Assembly (NCBI RefSeq): GCF_954871325.1
Contig: NC_088777.1
Span: forward strand, 620,001 to 684,000
Origin: Gordionus sp. m RMFG-2023
Lineage: Eukaryota > Nematomorpha > Gordioida > Chordodea > Parachordodidae
Direction of reading: 5' to 3'
Length of the DNA stretch: 64,000 bases
A model generated the notes under the pieces. The model did no database searches, was not told the origin of the DNA, and worked only from the letters and a program-made list of their open reading frames with translations. A program made the position numbers and the translations under genes. How positions within the stretch are numbered: the first letter of the stretch is position 1; each line of letters starts with the position of its first letter. This document shows, in pieces, positions 24,255 to 35,429 of this stretch.

Positions 24255-24400
24255 CATAATTTTTATAAAAATATTTGATTAAAATCGTAATTTTAATTGA
24301 TTTTAATAAAAATATCTGATTATAATCGTAATTATAATTGATTTTTATAAAAATATCTGATTAAAATCGTCATTTAAATTGATTTTTACTCAAAGAAATC
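24255..24400. repeat. 41-bp tandem repeat, about 3.5 units
   Basis: Successive units begin AAAAATAT(T/C)TGATT at 24267, 24308 and 24349, each containing AATCGTAATTxxAATTGATT. Drift is modest. Confidence 0.85.
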
Positions 24401-24529
24401 AACCGATAAAAATCTGCGATTTAAATTAATTTTATCATGCATTTTTATAAAGGTTATGATGTTTAACTACCAAGTGAATGTATGGAAATATTCTAAATAC
24501 CGACCAAAATTTATTAAAATGTAATAAGA

Positions 24530-24705
24530 CCCATATTATTTAATATAACGGAATCACGTGGTCGAGTCCGGCCTTCTATATATCATCCCTCCAAGGATGA
24601 ACCACCAAGTTAGATTAAGAAAAAAAACATAACCATTCCCGGGATTCGAACCCGAAACCATGAGATAAGTAAGCCAAGCTCTTGCCTACTAGGCCATAGA
24701 GGCTT
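24530..24705 (-). mobile_element. tRNA-derived SINE
   Basis: On the minus strand an A box (TGGCCTAGTAGG, 24685-24696) and a B box (GGTTCGAATCC, 24642-24652) are spaced as in a tRNA. The T arm CGGGTTCGAATCCCG is perfect. The acceptor 3' strand does not pair with GCCTCTA and the anticodon stem is broken, so it is not a working tRNA. A T-run and a body with GATGATATATAG and CCACGTGATT follow. The same body recurs at 49700-49790 on the plus strand. Confidence 0.8.
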
Positions 24706-24719
24706 TCCAATCAGGATTT

Positions 24720-26330
24720 TTCATATATATATTATAAATATATTTGGTAGTGCCTATCCAAATGATAAATGAACAAAATTCAAATTTGATAGATAGTACC
24801 TTAAGGTAGTAAGCATCATTAACCTTTTACAGACATATGTGCATGAAATTTGCCATGCTATTTATTTTTAAGTGATAAAATATTCGCCTTGAGAATTTCA
24901 ATGTTGAGCTCCATTTTAGGGTGCATTAATATAAATTTTCTGTCGAAAAAAAATGCGACAACATATTGAAACTCTTTCGCAAAAATGTCCAAATTCATAG
25001 GATATTCGACAATTTTAAGAAATTATACCAGTAAATATAACTCATTTGCTATTGTTACTTTTAGGATTTGTAATGAGCTTTAAAAATACAAAAATTTGAA
25101 ATTTATACTAGTTCTTTTTCAACTTCCGCTTGCATGGGTTTTGTTACACGAATCTCTTGCATTAAAACATTCGAAGTGTATAAAAAAATTGCTAGTCATT
25201 ATCTCGAAAATTATGCAAATATAGAAGGGAAAAAAGTATATAATAAATATAAACCCAATAATTCTACAATTTTAACGATTGGAAAGAATTTTAGATAAAT
25301 ATAGGATTATAAATGTTAAAATATCACGGCATAAGAGAAAATTTTTTAATGGAGACGTCATAAAGGAAAATTTTTTATACTATAATTATATGCTTAGGTA
25401 ATAGTGAAATAAAAATTTGGAATTGATTAATGAGAGATAGGTCTCATTTATGATAAGCGCAATTCGTTTAATTCATCCGCAGAATTTACAAGAGCAAGAT
25501 CACATTGAAACATATGATTTTCAATTTTATCAGTGATTCCTCACATTACTCAATCATGAATTTATATCTACTATTTACGTGCATTTCTGGATTACGTAGC
25601 GATAAATGAAGCGAATCGCTTTTAGTACAAAATGATGCCTTAATCAATTTAATCTTCCAAGAGACGCAACCTTTATATCAAAGAGTCCTATCATTATAAA
25701 CAAATATTACATTTGTTAAATTTCTTTCCTCTTATTTACGAGAAGATCTATATGTTTTTAGCAGTTGACATGCTGTATTAAGTGTCTTGCGTCTCTCGCT
25801 TCAATTGGTTTGTTACTTGTTAGAGCTTCAGTATTCTTTTGTATATTGGTTTCTTTAAATCATCCACTTTATATGATATTTCTCGCCTTCTTTCAGTTTG
25901 GTATCGTTACATACCCAGACCGATTGCATTTTGCTAAAATCTTGTTAATTAAATGTTTATATCTAATTTCTCTTTATTTTAGATGCCCTTTTTCTCTAAG
26001 CAGACGGTCTTGCATATACTATCATTATTTTCTTTGTCGAACTTAAGTTTGAACGTGCATCTTGTGGTTAGACGATGTTTTATAATGTGATAGGCTTTTA
26101 AAATTTAATCAGATACTTCTCTGAATAAATATAGTGACTTTATTGCATGAATACTCCTTTCTGTCAAATCATTCGTCCTTGTGTTTTAATAACTTCTTCA
26201 ACTGTGGTCTGTTCAATGCAATTTTTTGGGAAACCATGACTGTCAACAACCGTTTTAATTTTCGTATGGGTTGTATAAGCTTTATTTGTTTTCAATCTAT
26301 CACTGGGTTTTCCCACAGCTTCAGAAAAAA
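24720..26330. other. Intergenic DNA, no gene identified
   Basis: More complex sequence than the flanks from about 25440 on. A 93-codon hydrophobic frame at 25765-26046 has no recognisable domain. On the minus strand about 26180-26310 reads openly (HTKIKTVVDSHGFPKNCIEQ) and may be remnant transposon coding DNA. Confidence 0.35.
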
Positions 26331-26334
26331 TATG

Positions 26335-26397
26335 GACCTGGCTGGATTCGAACTATAGGATTATGCTTGGACCGACTATGCCACAACAGCATTCTGG
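26335..26397 (-). mobile_element. tRNA-like SINE head (second type)
   Basis: Minus strand: A box TGGCATAGTCGG and B box GTTCGAATCC separated by only 18 nt, so the anticodon region is deleted. A close relative is at about 56408-56455 on the plus strand; both begin CTGTTGTGG and share GTCCAA before the B box. Confidence 0.6.
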
Positions 26398-26399
26398 AA

Positions 26400-28105
26400 A
26401 TGAATTTTTTAAAATATATATCATAACCAAATGTGTCAGCCTATCCAATAAAAATAGATCAATTACCGATACCGCCTTTAGGCGGAACTTAAGTTAACTC
26501 TAAAAGCACCATTTAGAAGGTAAAAGGAGTTTTTGGACGTCATCGGTTAGCCCTTATGTTGCTTGAATAAATGTAGAGGAACAAACCCTGGAGATAGTCT
26601 TGGGAGAATAATCACTTAGAAAGGCACTATACTGGTATAAGCAAATGGACAATTGAGATCCGTAATTTTTATTAAATCAACTGAGATATGGTAAAATGGT
26701 AAATCGAGAATGAATAGAGAGATTTCGATAGTTATTTTATAAATCCTCTCTTTTAGTATTTCTTACTAATTGGTCCATCTAGAAATCACAAAAATAAACA
26801 TTGCATTACGATAATCGAAAGTGAAAAATAATTCCCAAAATCCACCCTTTTCAAATATTAAATGGTTTTAGTTTATTCTTAATATAAAAAAATTGAACCA
26901 CTCCTTTTTAAAAATTATTTTTAGCCGACCATCGATTACAAAATATTTAGCAATTTAGTTTTAAGTATGTCATTCATTTAATGATGATACATGTCAATAT
27001 AGTAAACGAAGTATAATATTGGGGAAAACATCTCATTTTCAACAAAAAAATATTGTAAAAAACATGAGAAAAATTTAAAAACGAACAAAAATAAAGTCAC
27101 AAACACTTAAAAAATATTAAAATAGATGTCCTAGTTCAAAAGCTATAGAGCCTAAAATAAGTAACCTAAGTCGAACCAAGATACAGTCTAGTTTAATTCT
27201 GGAAGTCAAATATGGATCATAGACCAGTGTCTACATGACAGGATTTTCACTGGATGCAAACCCTTTTCAAAAACCTTTGCCTACCCCCCTAAAAATTTCC
27301 GCATCATTATTTTCACCTATTTATTTATTGATACTCTTTTCAAAGAATTTTTAAAGGATAACTTAAATTAATCTATCTCTACAACCAACTATCGATATTT
27401 TATGAATATAAAGAATTTATTTTTTAGATAATAAATTCAATTAAAACCTCCATTATTTACAATGAATTTATTATTATGGCACTATGAGCTTGCTAAAATA
27501 TATAAACCTTTAAATTACATTTAAAAGGTTCGAAAACAATGTGTATGATTGTTTGCAATATATAGATTTGGTCGATGAATTGTATTATTATAATACTATA
27601 ATAAAAGTGTTAATTTTTACAGCAATAAATTTTGTCCTTCATCTCAAAATTTAATAGATAACCCCCCCCCCCCCCAAAAAAATTTTTTTTTTTATCCTAC
27701 CCCCGTTAAAGCAGCTTACCCTATACCCCCTCAAAAAAATAGGATGCAAACTGCCCCCCCCCCCAGCTCACGTAGACGCTGTCTTAAACATATATTCAAA
27801 AAGATAATTATTGAAACATTTTATGATTTACCGTTTTTAATAATAGTATTCTATCTACCTTTACCTATTAGGCCTATTCAAAAACAAATACTAATAGAAT
27901 TGTTAGTGTTCGATTTTTTTAAACCAATCATTTGAATAATAAAATAATTATTATTTGATTGGTATGATTACGAATAGTAGATTTTGATAATTTCTCATTT
28001 ATGATTAAACATTGATTTAATATATGAAAATATGTCATGATCTGTCAAAGATGATAGTTATTATATTTTTCTATAGTAGTAATTGCAGTATATTCTTCTG
28101 AAATT
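26400..28105. other. Intergenic DNA with transposon termini
   Basis: At about 27215-27275 the minus strand reads TTGCATCCAGTGAAAATCCT, shared with 39358-39385. At 27660-27780 long C runs sit next to GGATGCAAAC. These look like ends of one transposon family. No host gene is seen. Confidence 0.45.
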
Positions 28106-28110
28106 TTGAA

Positions 28111-28828
28111 ATGGAAGATAATGAAAATATAGAAGATTCATATATAGCTCAAACAGCTCAAGTTTTTAAATAATTATATTTGCCATTTTAAATAAGTAAA
28201 AGGGTTTATTCGCTGTTATACCATTAAATGATTGTCCACATTTACAAGAATTACATACTTCCAACCCATCTGTTTTTGAAAGCCTAGGTGAAGATTTTGA
28301 TATATCTGCACCATGTGATATTTGTAACGATAGCACCGAAAATTGGATGTGTGTAACATGTCATAAAGTATTTTATTCATTATAAATAAGATTATAATCA
28401 TAGTGCCATCAGAGTTTAAAACATTCAAAAAAAAAGAATAAATGTATATTTATTGATATTAATAAAGATTAAACTATTCTGCTTACTTATTAAAAGACAA
28501 AAATAAAGGGATAAAATATTTTACAAGTTATTTCATTTAATAATATAATTGCTTTATTAACAAATCTATTTTATAAATAAAAGGTATTATGTGGGAGATT
28601 TATTAATAGTCATATGCTAGAACATGGACAAACTTTTAATCATGCTTTAACTATCAGTTTATCAGATATCTCCTGTTGGTGCTATGGATGTCAATCATAT
28701 ATACATAATATAGTTAAAATATATAACTTTTTTAACAATATATTATTTTTTTTTAGATTTTAACACCGGTTAAAAATTCTATTCATTACAAAAAATTTGG
28801 TGTGGAAATACCAATACAATCTGTTTAA
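28111..28828 (+). CDS. Stand-alone HDAC6-type ZnF-UBP protein
   Basis: Small protein built on the ubiquitin-binding zinc finger of HDAC6 and deubiquitinases. It is predicted to bind the free C-terminus of ubiquitin. Exons: 28111-28161, 28203-28367, 28584-28712 and 28757-28828, giving 138 residues. Exon 2 opens GLFAVIPLNDCPHL, close to HDAC6 YAVTPLPWCPHL. Zinc ligands are present in PCDICN, NWMCVTCHK, LCGRF, SHMLEH and NHALTI. The ubiquitin-tail pocket keeps the CGR arginine and the Trp/Tyr of SCWCYGCQSY. It ends KKFGVEIPIQSV, like HDAC6 NKFGEDMP. Introns are 41, 216 and 44 nt. No deacetylase domain lies upstream in the window, so it is not full HDAC6. AATAAA is at 28879. Confidence 0.88.
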
Positions 28829-28940
28829 TATATTCTCATTTTGTACATAACTTTTTGTGATTTATAAAATATGTATTTAATAAAAAAGAAATCAATATAA
28901 AATGATAAAAAAAATTATATCAAAAACACATTGATATAAC

Positions 28941-29316
28941 ATGGTGAGTGTCAAAAAAAGTTCCTTAATTTTTATAAATTTGGGACTAATTTTGAGGAGT
29001 TTTATATAAATAATATTCTTAAATAGTTATTAATATTTTCATTTTAGAATATTTATTAAATTCTATAAATAGAGTTAAAATTGCTCTCCAAAGATTAATA
29101 TCAGACCTAAATGAGATAAGAAATGATATAGAATTTTCTAAATTATATGACCACATTGTTGCCCATTTGGCGAAATCTAATATATCATGGCATAGAACAA
29201 TCTTTGAATTGATAAGTCAAATTAACTTTAATATAAAATTATTGATTATATTCTGTAAGCTATTTTCTGGTGTGTGGTGGGTAAGTTTAGCTGCTCATTC
29301 TATGGGCAGGAATAAA
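28941..29316 (+). CDS. Unidentified small alpha-helical protein, two exons
   Basis: Exon 1 (28941-28998, MVSVKKSSLIFINLGLILR) and exon 2 from 29048 join in phase across a 49-nt GT/AG intron. Exon 2 reads through to a stop near 29316, or splices out at a strong GTAAGT at 29281. It is predicted helical throughout: INRVKIALQRLISDLNEI, then AHLAKSNISWHRTIFELISQ. The second stretch recalls the BH1 region of Bcl-2 proteins (NWGRVVALF in BAX), but no BH2 is seen. I treat that as a weak hint only. The ATG is 112 bp after the ZnF-UBP stop, on the same strand. Confidence 0.45.
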
Positions 29317-29319
29317 TGA

Positions 29320-30270
29320 GTTTTAAAAATTTTTTAAGATTATTGTTAAATTAAAGCCAATATATTACCTAGAGATCTGCAAAAGTAGGGTTATTAACTA
29401 TAAGTGTGTGAATATTTAATATTTGGGAGAAATGGGCAGAATAGACTAGAGGTCTGCTTTGGACGAGTTTTTGCATGGGCAAGCGGGTTAATTTTTTTTA
29501 AAGAATAGGAGGCAGGTTAAGAAAAATATTTTATGGGCGAGCTGGTTAAAAAAATTATAACTTTTATTTGTCATTTAAAATCATTTAAGTAAACAAAAAA
29601 TAGGCTCATTGAAATTTCCATAATTTTTAATACCAAAGTTCTGATAACTGAGGATGTTGTCAGAAGAAATTAATTAGGTAAAAAAAGATATCGAAAACCT
29701 GTTGGAGTTGATTGCATGGAAGCAGGGATGCTAGCCCAGAAAATTTTTGCCTGAGTTCAGTTTAATGTAAAAATAATAGGTGGGTTTTTGGTTCAGGGAA
29801 ATCATGTTCAGTTTGGGTTTAAGAATTTTTGAATTGATAAAAAAAAATTCTATACTTAAATCATAATTAAAAAACTAGACATAAATTTGGTATAAAAAAT
29901 TAATTTTTTATTTTATTTATAGGCAAAATATAGTTAAAAATACAAAAGTTTACAAAAACTGCCTTATACATCTTTGTTTAACCATTTTTAAGTTAGATTT
30001 TGAGAATTCTTTAAAATAACAATATCCAATCAATAATTTTTGCTTTGACTTGCTCATCTTTCATTTTCCTCTAATTAATAATCTTCGAAAATAAGTTAAT
30101 AATTAAAAATAAATAGCTTAAATGAATTTAATTGTTCAAAAATTTATTTACACTCTTTGAGAAGAAATTTAAAAAATGGCGTAAATGAATTATGTTGTTT
30201 AAAATATATTATCACTTCGCTTTATTGGAAATTCGTAAATATTATAAAATCTCGATTATTAATATAACGC
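29320..30270. other. AT-rich intergenic DNA
   Basis: At about 29440-29560 a decayed GGTCTGC-type MITE (AGAGGTCTGCTTTGGACG). Nothing else is supported. Confidence 0.45.
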
Positions 30271-30274
30271 GACC

Positions 30275-30955
30275 CCGAAAACTACGCGCCCCCTATCTAA
30301 GAAGCTCAATTTATAAAAAATAAACGTAGAATCATATAGAGCTTATTAAAAGGTAAAAAAAATTTTTGTGACTAAACTACGTCCCCCCTATCAAACAAGC
30401 TTATTCCATAAAAAATTAAAGCATAATCGTATTAAGCTCATCAAAAGGAACCAATAAATGTTAATATTAAGTTTATAAATTTTTATTTCTTTAAAATGAG
30501 CTTAATACGATTATGGTTTAATTTTTTATGAAATAAGCTTCTTACCATATTCTGAATCTCCTTGAAAAGTTATACATGATTCTGTATTCATTTTTAAAAA
30601 ATAATGTATATTCAACGGTGGGGGGGGGCGTAGTTTAGTCAAAAAAAGAAGAAATTAAGTGTTTTTTCCAAATCTCAATAAGTTATAAACTGAATATTAA
30701 CATCTTTTGATTCCTTTTAATAAGCTTAATAGGACTATCCTTTAATTTTTTATGAATTAAGCTTGTTTGATAGGGAACGCGTAGTTTAGTCCAAAAAAAA
30801 ATTTTGTTTTTTCAAAAGCCTACTAAGGTTATAAAAAGTTTTAAAATATAATATTTTTTCTTTTTATAACTTTTAATAAGCTCTATATGATTCTACGTTC
30901 ATTTTTTATAAATTAAGCTTCTTTCATAGGTAGGCGCGTATCTTAGTCAACCCAC
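30275..30955. repeat. Nested inverted modules containing TACGCGCCCCCTAT
   Basis: One roughly 80-bp module (GACTAAACTACG..CCCCTATC, then AAGCTTA and TAAAAAAT) occurs at about 30285 and 30371 in plus orientation. It occurs at about 30490-30545, 30605-30640, 30720-30790 and 30885-30945 in minus orientation. The outermost pair (30300-30360 against 30880-30930) matches over about 60 bp with few changes. No coding DNA. Confidence 0.8.
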
Positions 30956-31547
30956 CCACGTTTTGTTCTCCAAGTTCGGTTCGAATCCCTGCAAGAAGAA
31001 TATAACATCAACATGGATTAAAATCTGATCTTAACCATCTCCTCAGAAGCAAAGAGAATTCAATTAAAGATTATTAAATTATAAAGGCAATGTTATATAG
31101 ATAGCATTTACATAAAAATTAAACGGGAAGATTTGGCCGTTACAGAGAAGATTACCTAATTAGTGAAAGCTTTCGACTAGAATTTTGTAAAATGTTTCGA
31201 TATAAATAAGAAATTTAGCAATTGTTGACTTTTTAAAATCGTTAAATCTATATGTATATGTTTGAAAAACAAACTAGATCAATATAAAGTCATACTTTTA
31301 TGGATATAAAAATAACAAAATCAATTTTTAAACGTAATGATAACCAATGAAATAGATTAAAATAATGGCTCACTAACTATTAAGGCATGTCTAGGTTTAT
31401 CAATACCTCAACACTAATGACAACAAAATATTTGATAAATCTTAATGTAACGAGTTTTTATACTAATTTAGCAAGATTTAATATTGAATATCCTAATTTG
31501 GTGGAAACGACGAGAAAAAGATTTATCAAAGCTTTAATAATTTTTAT

Positions 31548-31650
31548 AGCTAATAATGGCGATTTAAAATATTCGGACCGACCAGGGTATTTTTAAGAAA
31601 ATTAAAACACGGCCCAACCGGTTTAACCCGAGCCCGCAGGTCTCTGATAT
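31548..31650. mobile_element. GC-rich hAT-type MITE fragment
   Basis: It carries the family core GCTAATAATGGCGATTTAAA and ends in CCCGCAGGTCTCTGATA. The left end is missing. Confidence 0.6.
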
Positions 31651-31717
31651 AAATAATACAGTAAATTCGCAAAAAATTTAAACGCAAGTCATCTTATATG
31701 ATCGCATTACAAATCAG

Positions 31718-31859
31718 CAGAGTTGTTAAAGGATCTAGATATAAAAATGTGGTATCTGTATCTAGATAGATTTTTGATTAAATAATCTGTATCTAGATAT
31801 TATTTTAGACGTTGTATCTGTATCTAGATCCATTTAAAAATGATCTTTTAACAACTCTG
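31718..31859. mobile_element. Intact 142-bp hAT MITE with 8-bp target duplication
   Basis: Ends CAGAGTTGTTAAAGGATC and GATCTTTTAACAACTCTG; CAAATCAG flanks both sides (31710-31717, 31860-31867). The interior is built of GTATCTAGATAC-like repeats. Confidence 0.95.
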
Positions 31860-32149
31860 CAAATCAGTATAGATATCAAACAGAATTTGATTTATAAAAA
31901 CGATTGTAGTTAGAAATAGAATGCCATAGAGAACATATTAAAGAGCCTTCATTGATAATAGGAGAAAAAAAGTTAGATGGATATTAAAAATGCGATTGTC
32001 AGAAAATCTGTGCAAAAAAATATAACATGCTAGGTTAGACATTTTGTAAAATTTTTACTAGCTGGGGCTGGGCAAAAAATTTAAAAAGAGTAATGAAGAG
32101 TCTATGTTGGCAAAGAAATATATAAAAAAAAACCTCTTTTAGTGTTTAA

Positions 32150-32760
32150 CAGAGTTGTTAAGGTATATATATACAAAAATGTGGTATCTGTATCAAGATA
32201 TACTTTTATAAAAAGTTTCTATAATCTGGATAATACTAATTTTAAGAGGTATCCGTATTTTCGATATAATTTTATCATTATTTTTTCATATTAAAAATAA
32301 TAATATTCGAAATTAAATTCATTAAATATTATCTCCCAAGTTTATTTCATCACAAACACAAACCAGACAATTTTTTTCAAAGCAATGAATGACGATAACA
32401 CGATACAACTTTAATTGATGATTTATTAAAGTTTCCAATTGATTGTAAACAGAAAAATTATAAAAAAATTAATCAAATAGTTTTATACCAGATTTTTATG
32501 AACACTCCTTTTAGAGGAATAAATATTTCTATTTATTTGACACAGTGTAACGATATCATATTTTTAAAAAAAATACAGATCAGACTAGCCCTGGCTTTTA
32601 GGCCCGACCCTAAAATTGTTATTCATAAAATGTATCTGCAGTCAAGTGCCACGGTGGAAGGACTTTTTAGTTTGACTAAAAATGTTCTCTATAGATAAAC
32701 GGGTGTTGCTTTAACGATAAAATTTTGAGAATCTTTTAATTATTAAAATCGAACAAATTA
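32150..32760 (+). mobile_element. Decayed hAT element related to the 142-bp MITE
   Basis: The left end CAGAGTTGTTAAGGTAT then AAAAATGTGGTATCTGTATC matches the MITE at 31718. A frame at 32498-32698 ends in a hAT dimerisation segment (LQSSATVEGLFSLTKNVLY). The right terminus is not found; GATGTATCTGTATTCATT at about 33306 may be its remnant. Confidence 0.75.
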
Positions 32761-32926
32761 TTAGCCTTATAATAATTATATATTTTGAATAAGTATTATT
32801 TAAAATATAACAAATTAATTATTATTTATCACCTACTAATTAAAAATTTCATTAAAATTTGAAAATTAATGTTTTTTTTCATTTTAATTATTACATTTTG
32901 TTGCGTGGATGAAAATTAGTGTTGTT

Positions 32927-33142
32927 AAATGCTCGTTTTGAGCCGTATTTTTAAAACGGCTAACTCCAATATTTTAACCAGAAAAATATTGCCTAATCCA
33001 CGTGATTACGGTAATATATGTAGGAACCTTTGTTCCTTCTATGATCAAAATCTTCAGGACTGCGTAATATTTTTCTGGATGAAGTATCGAGTTAGCCGGT
33101 TTTAAAAATCGGCTCAAACCGAGCCGTTTAACAACACTAGAT
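32927..33142. mobile_element. Near-intact TAGTGTTG-family MITE, 216 bp
   Basis: Ends TAGTGTTGTTAAATGCTCG and GAGCCGTTTAACAACACTA. Inner inverted blocks are CGGCTAACTC / GAGTTAGCCG and AGAAAAATATTGCCTAA / GCGTAATATTTTTCTGGAT. Flanks GATGAAAAT and GATGGAAAT look like a target duplication with one change. Confidence 0.88.
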
Positions 33143-33149
33143 GGAAATA

Positions 33150-33935
33150 CTAATTCAATAAAATAAAATTTTAAAGCTCACTTTTAAACTTTAACAATAG
33201 AATCCTAAATTTAACGACCCCTCACATAATTATAAATTAAAATGTATTCATACTTCGATACATTCTTTAAAAAAAATGTAACGCTAAGCAGTTACATTTT
33301 AGGCGATGTATCTGTATTCATTAGAAAAAGCATTTTTTTTTAAACAATTTGGGGTAATTAATCGAAACTTAATTCTTTGCATATATATATATATAAAATT
33401 TGCTTTATCTCTCCTTAAATCATAAATAATCAAAAAATATTTTGATTGTTTGACATGTTGACTTCTTACTATAATATAGCCTCGAAGAGTGGGGGACAGA
33501 AATATATTATTATTAATATTTCAAAGCCACTTTTTTTAAGCTCAAATATTTAATATCCTTTTTTCTTCTTCTCGTGACCTTAATTTATTATTTAAAATTT
33601 TTTTTTTTACAATTTTGATAAATAAAAATTTATAAAAAATATTATTTTTTTTTAAAATAAATTCGTAAAAATGTCCATTGGTCGTAATAGTTTTTTTCCT
33701 TATGAAGACATTATTATTATTATTTTATAGCACATAAATAAAAAAATATTTTAAATATAAATAAATAATTAAGAATAAGTCGGCTTAAAGTTGTGTGTTA
33801 TATAAAAAAAATATATTTAATCGATAAAAAAAAAAAGACTATAAATTAATACGAGAGCGACTTTATAGATTTTTCCCATTAATCTTTTCTTTTTAAAAAA
33901 AAACCTTCAAAAAGGTACGCTAAAACCGATGAGCT
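33150..33935. other. AT-rich intergenic DNA
   Basis: A/T homopolymers throughout; no gene. The end may hold the 3' UTR of the minus-strand exon that follows. Confidence 0.5.
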
Positions 33936-33941
33936 TATTCG

Positions 33942-34368
33942 TCATAATTCGATCATTTCGGAGAGATTATCATCGTCGCATTTTTCCGGACCGCTCTTAG
34001 CTAAGGGGTGGAAAAAATTGGAGAGGAGAGATGACGAGGAGCCCTTGAATCCGCCAAAACTTTTCCCGTTCCTGACTACGATGGAAGGGGAGGTTTGGTC
34101 TTGGTTCGGGGGCATCTTGGCCTTACCGTGCGAAGACGCGCTCGTGTCATTAGTCTCGATGACGTGAGCGTTGTGAGAGAGAGGGTTCCATTTCGATGAT
34201 TTGTTCAAATTTTCGGCGGACGAGTACTTGACGACGGATTGTTGATTCCAACATGGCGGTGTTTGATTGCAGTACCGGTTGAGTTCGGGTCCCATCAAAT
34301 TGCGACGCGTTTCGTAAAGCGTAAAGTAGTTGGGATTAAGGGGGTGAGGGTTGGGAGGTGTAGGTGAG
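33942..34368 (-). CDS. Last exon of an unidentified protein, possibly a receptor cytoplasmic tail
   Basis: The reading frame is open from an acceptor (TTCATAG) at 34369 to a stop at 33942, 141 residues. Composition is far richer in GC than the flanks, as in the confirmed exons. The peptide is Ser/Asn/Pro-rich and polar: it starts SPTPPNPHPLNPNYFTLYET and ends DDDNLSEMIEL. NPNYFTLYE holds an NPxY-like tyrosine motif, which suggests a cytoplasmic tail. I do not recognise the family. Upstream exons were not found with certainty. A short frame at 35313-35420 could belong to it but does not join cleanly. Confidence 0.6.
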
Positions 34369-34449
34369 CTATGAATAACGGTTCAAATAAAATTTTTGTT
34401 AAAGAGATTGTGCAAAGCTGTTTTTATATTCATTCAAATTTTTTGGAAA

Positions 34450-34622
34450 GCTAATGTATTTTAAAAGGAATGGCTAACTCAATATTTTAGCCAGACAAAT
34501 ATTGCCGGAACCTCAAGACTTCGCGAATAGATCTCCAAACTTTTCTGCCACCTATGATCAAAATCTTCAGGTTTGCGCGTTACTTTTCTGGATAAAATAT
34601 TGAGTTGTCGTTCAACACTAGT
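34450..34622. mobile_element. TAGTGTTG-family MITE, left end decayed
   Basis: It contains GGCTAACTCAATATTTTAGC and the right half ATCAAAATCTTCAGG..TTCTGGATAAAATATTGAG, ending TTCAACACTAG. It would lie in the intron or 5' flank of the unidentified exon at 33942. Confidence 0.7.
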
Positions 34623-35309
34623 TGGCACCTTACTTTTGAAAAGCGCAGGCGCCTTAAGATAATCGTACCTCATGTTATCGAACAGCTGGATTTAACCGGC
34701 TTTAAAATTAAGATTTTCAGGCCAAATTTTATAAAAAAGAAAGCCTCGTTATTTCGTTTAAATAAGGTCCGACCTTTCTGTAATATATGAGCAAAGATTC
34801 CAGACTTGAGGTGATACTTCTCGCATAATATATTGGGTAAGCCATTTTAAAAAAAAAAATAAATCTAGCATTGCTTTTTAAAAGCAAATATTCAAAAAAA
34901 AAAATTGAATATAAAAAAATAATTTGAGGAAGAAAATATGCAGAAAATAATCATGGCATGATAGATTAAATCTATATAAAAACGAGAATAAATTATTTTT
35001 GCATACAAATAAGCAAATTTATATATATATAATAATATTAATATATATATTAAAAAAAAATTATTGCCAAAAATACAAACTGATAAATGTAATGATGTTT
35101 TTTTTTGTGCAAATAAGTTTTAATTATATTCGGAAGAAGAAGAAAAAAAAATAGATTTTAATCTTAATTGGATCTAATAAAAGTCTGATATTTTATCTTC
35201 AGAAATGTTTCATCGAAGCCATCCTTATCATTCTCTTGAATGGGCTGTCCTGGTTCCACTGAAAGTTTCTCGTTGTTTTTAAAAATAATTCTTTAAAAGC
35301 GGATAAACT

Positions 35310-35425
35310 TTTTACTTACAAGAAGATTTCGCTCGTTACCTTTGTAATTCTTCGCAGGAGTTCAAGAACATCGATTGATCATTCTGCGTTAAACATGGTG
35401 GCTTCCAATCGATCATTTACTATAA
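35310..35425 (-). other. Candidate short exon
   Basis: Minus-strand frame MIDWKPPCLTQNDQSM continuing to SCEELQ and a GTAACG donor at about 35341. The composition is exon-like. The next plausible acceptor (TTTCAG at about 35260) leads to a stop after ten codons. Too short to assign. Confidence 0.3.
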
Positions 35426-35429
35426 GCGT

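Noticed and set aside
24635-24705. Functional tRNA gene
   Set aside because: A and B boxes and the T arm are good, but the acceptor and anticodon stems do not pair and a SINE body follows.
25765-26046. 93-codon hydrophobic plus-strand frame as a membrane protein
   Set aside because: No recognisable family, no splice or start context, and the region looks like transposon remnant.
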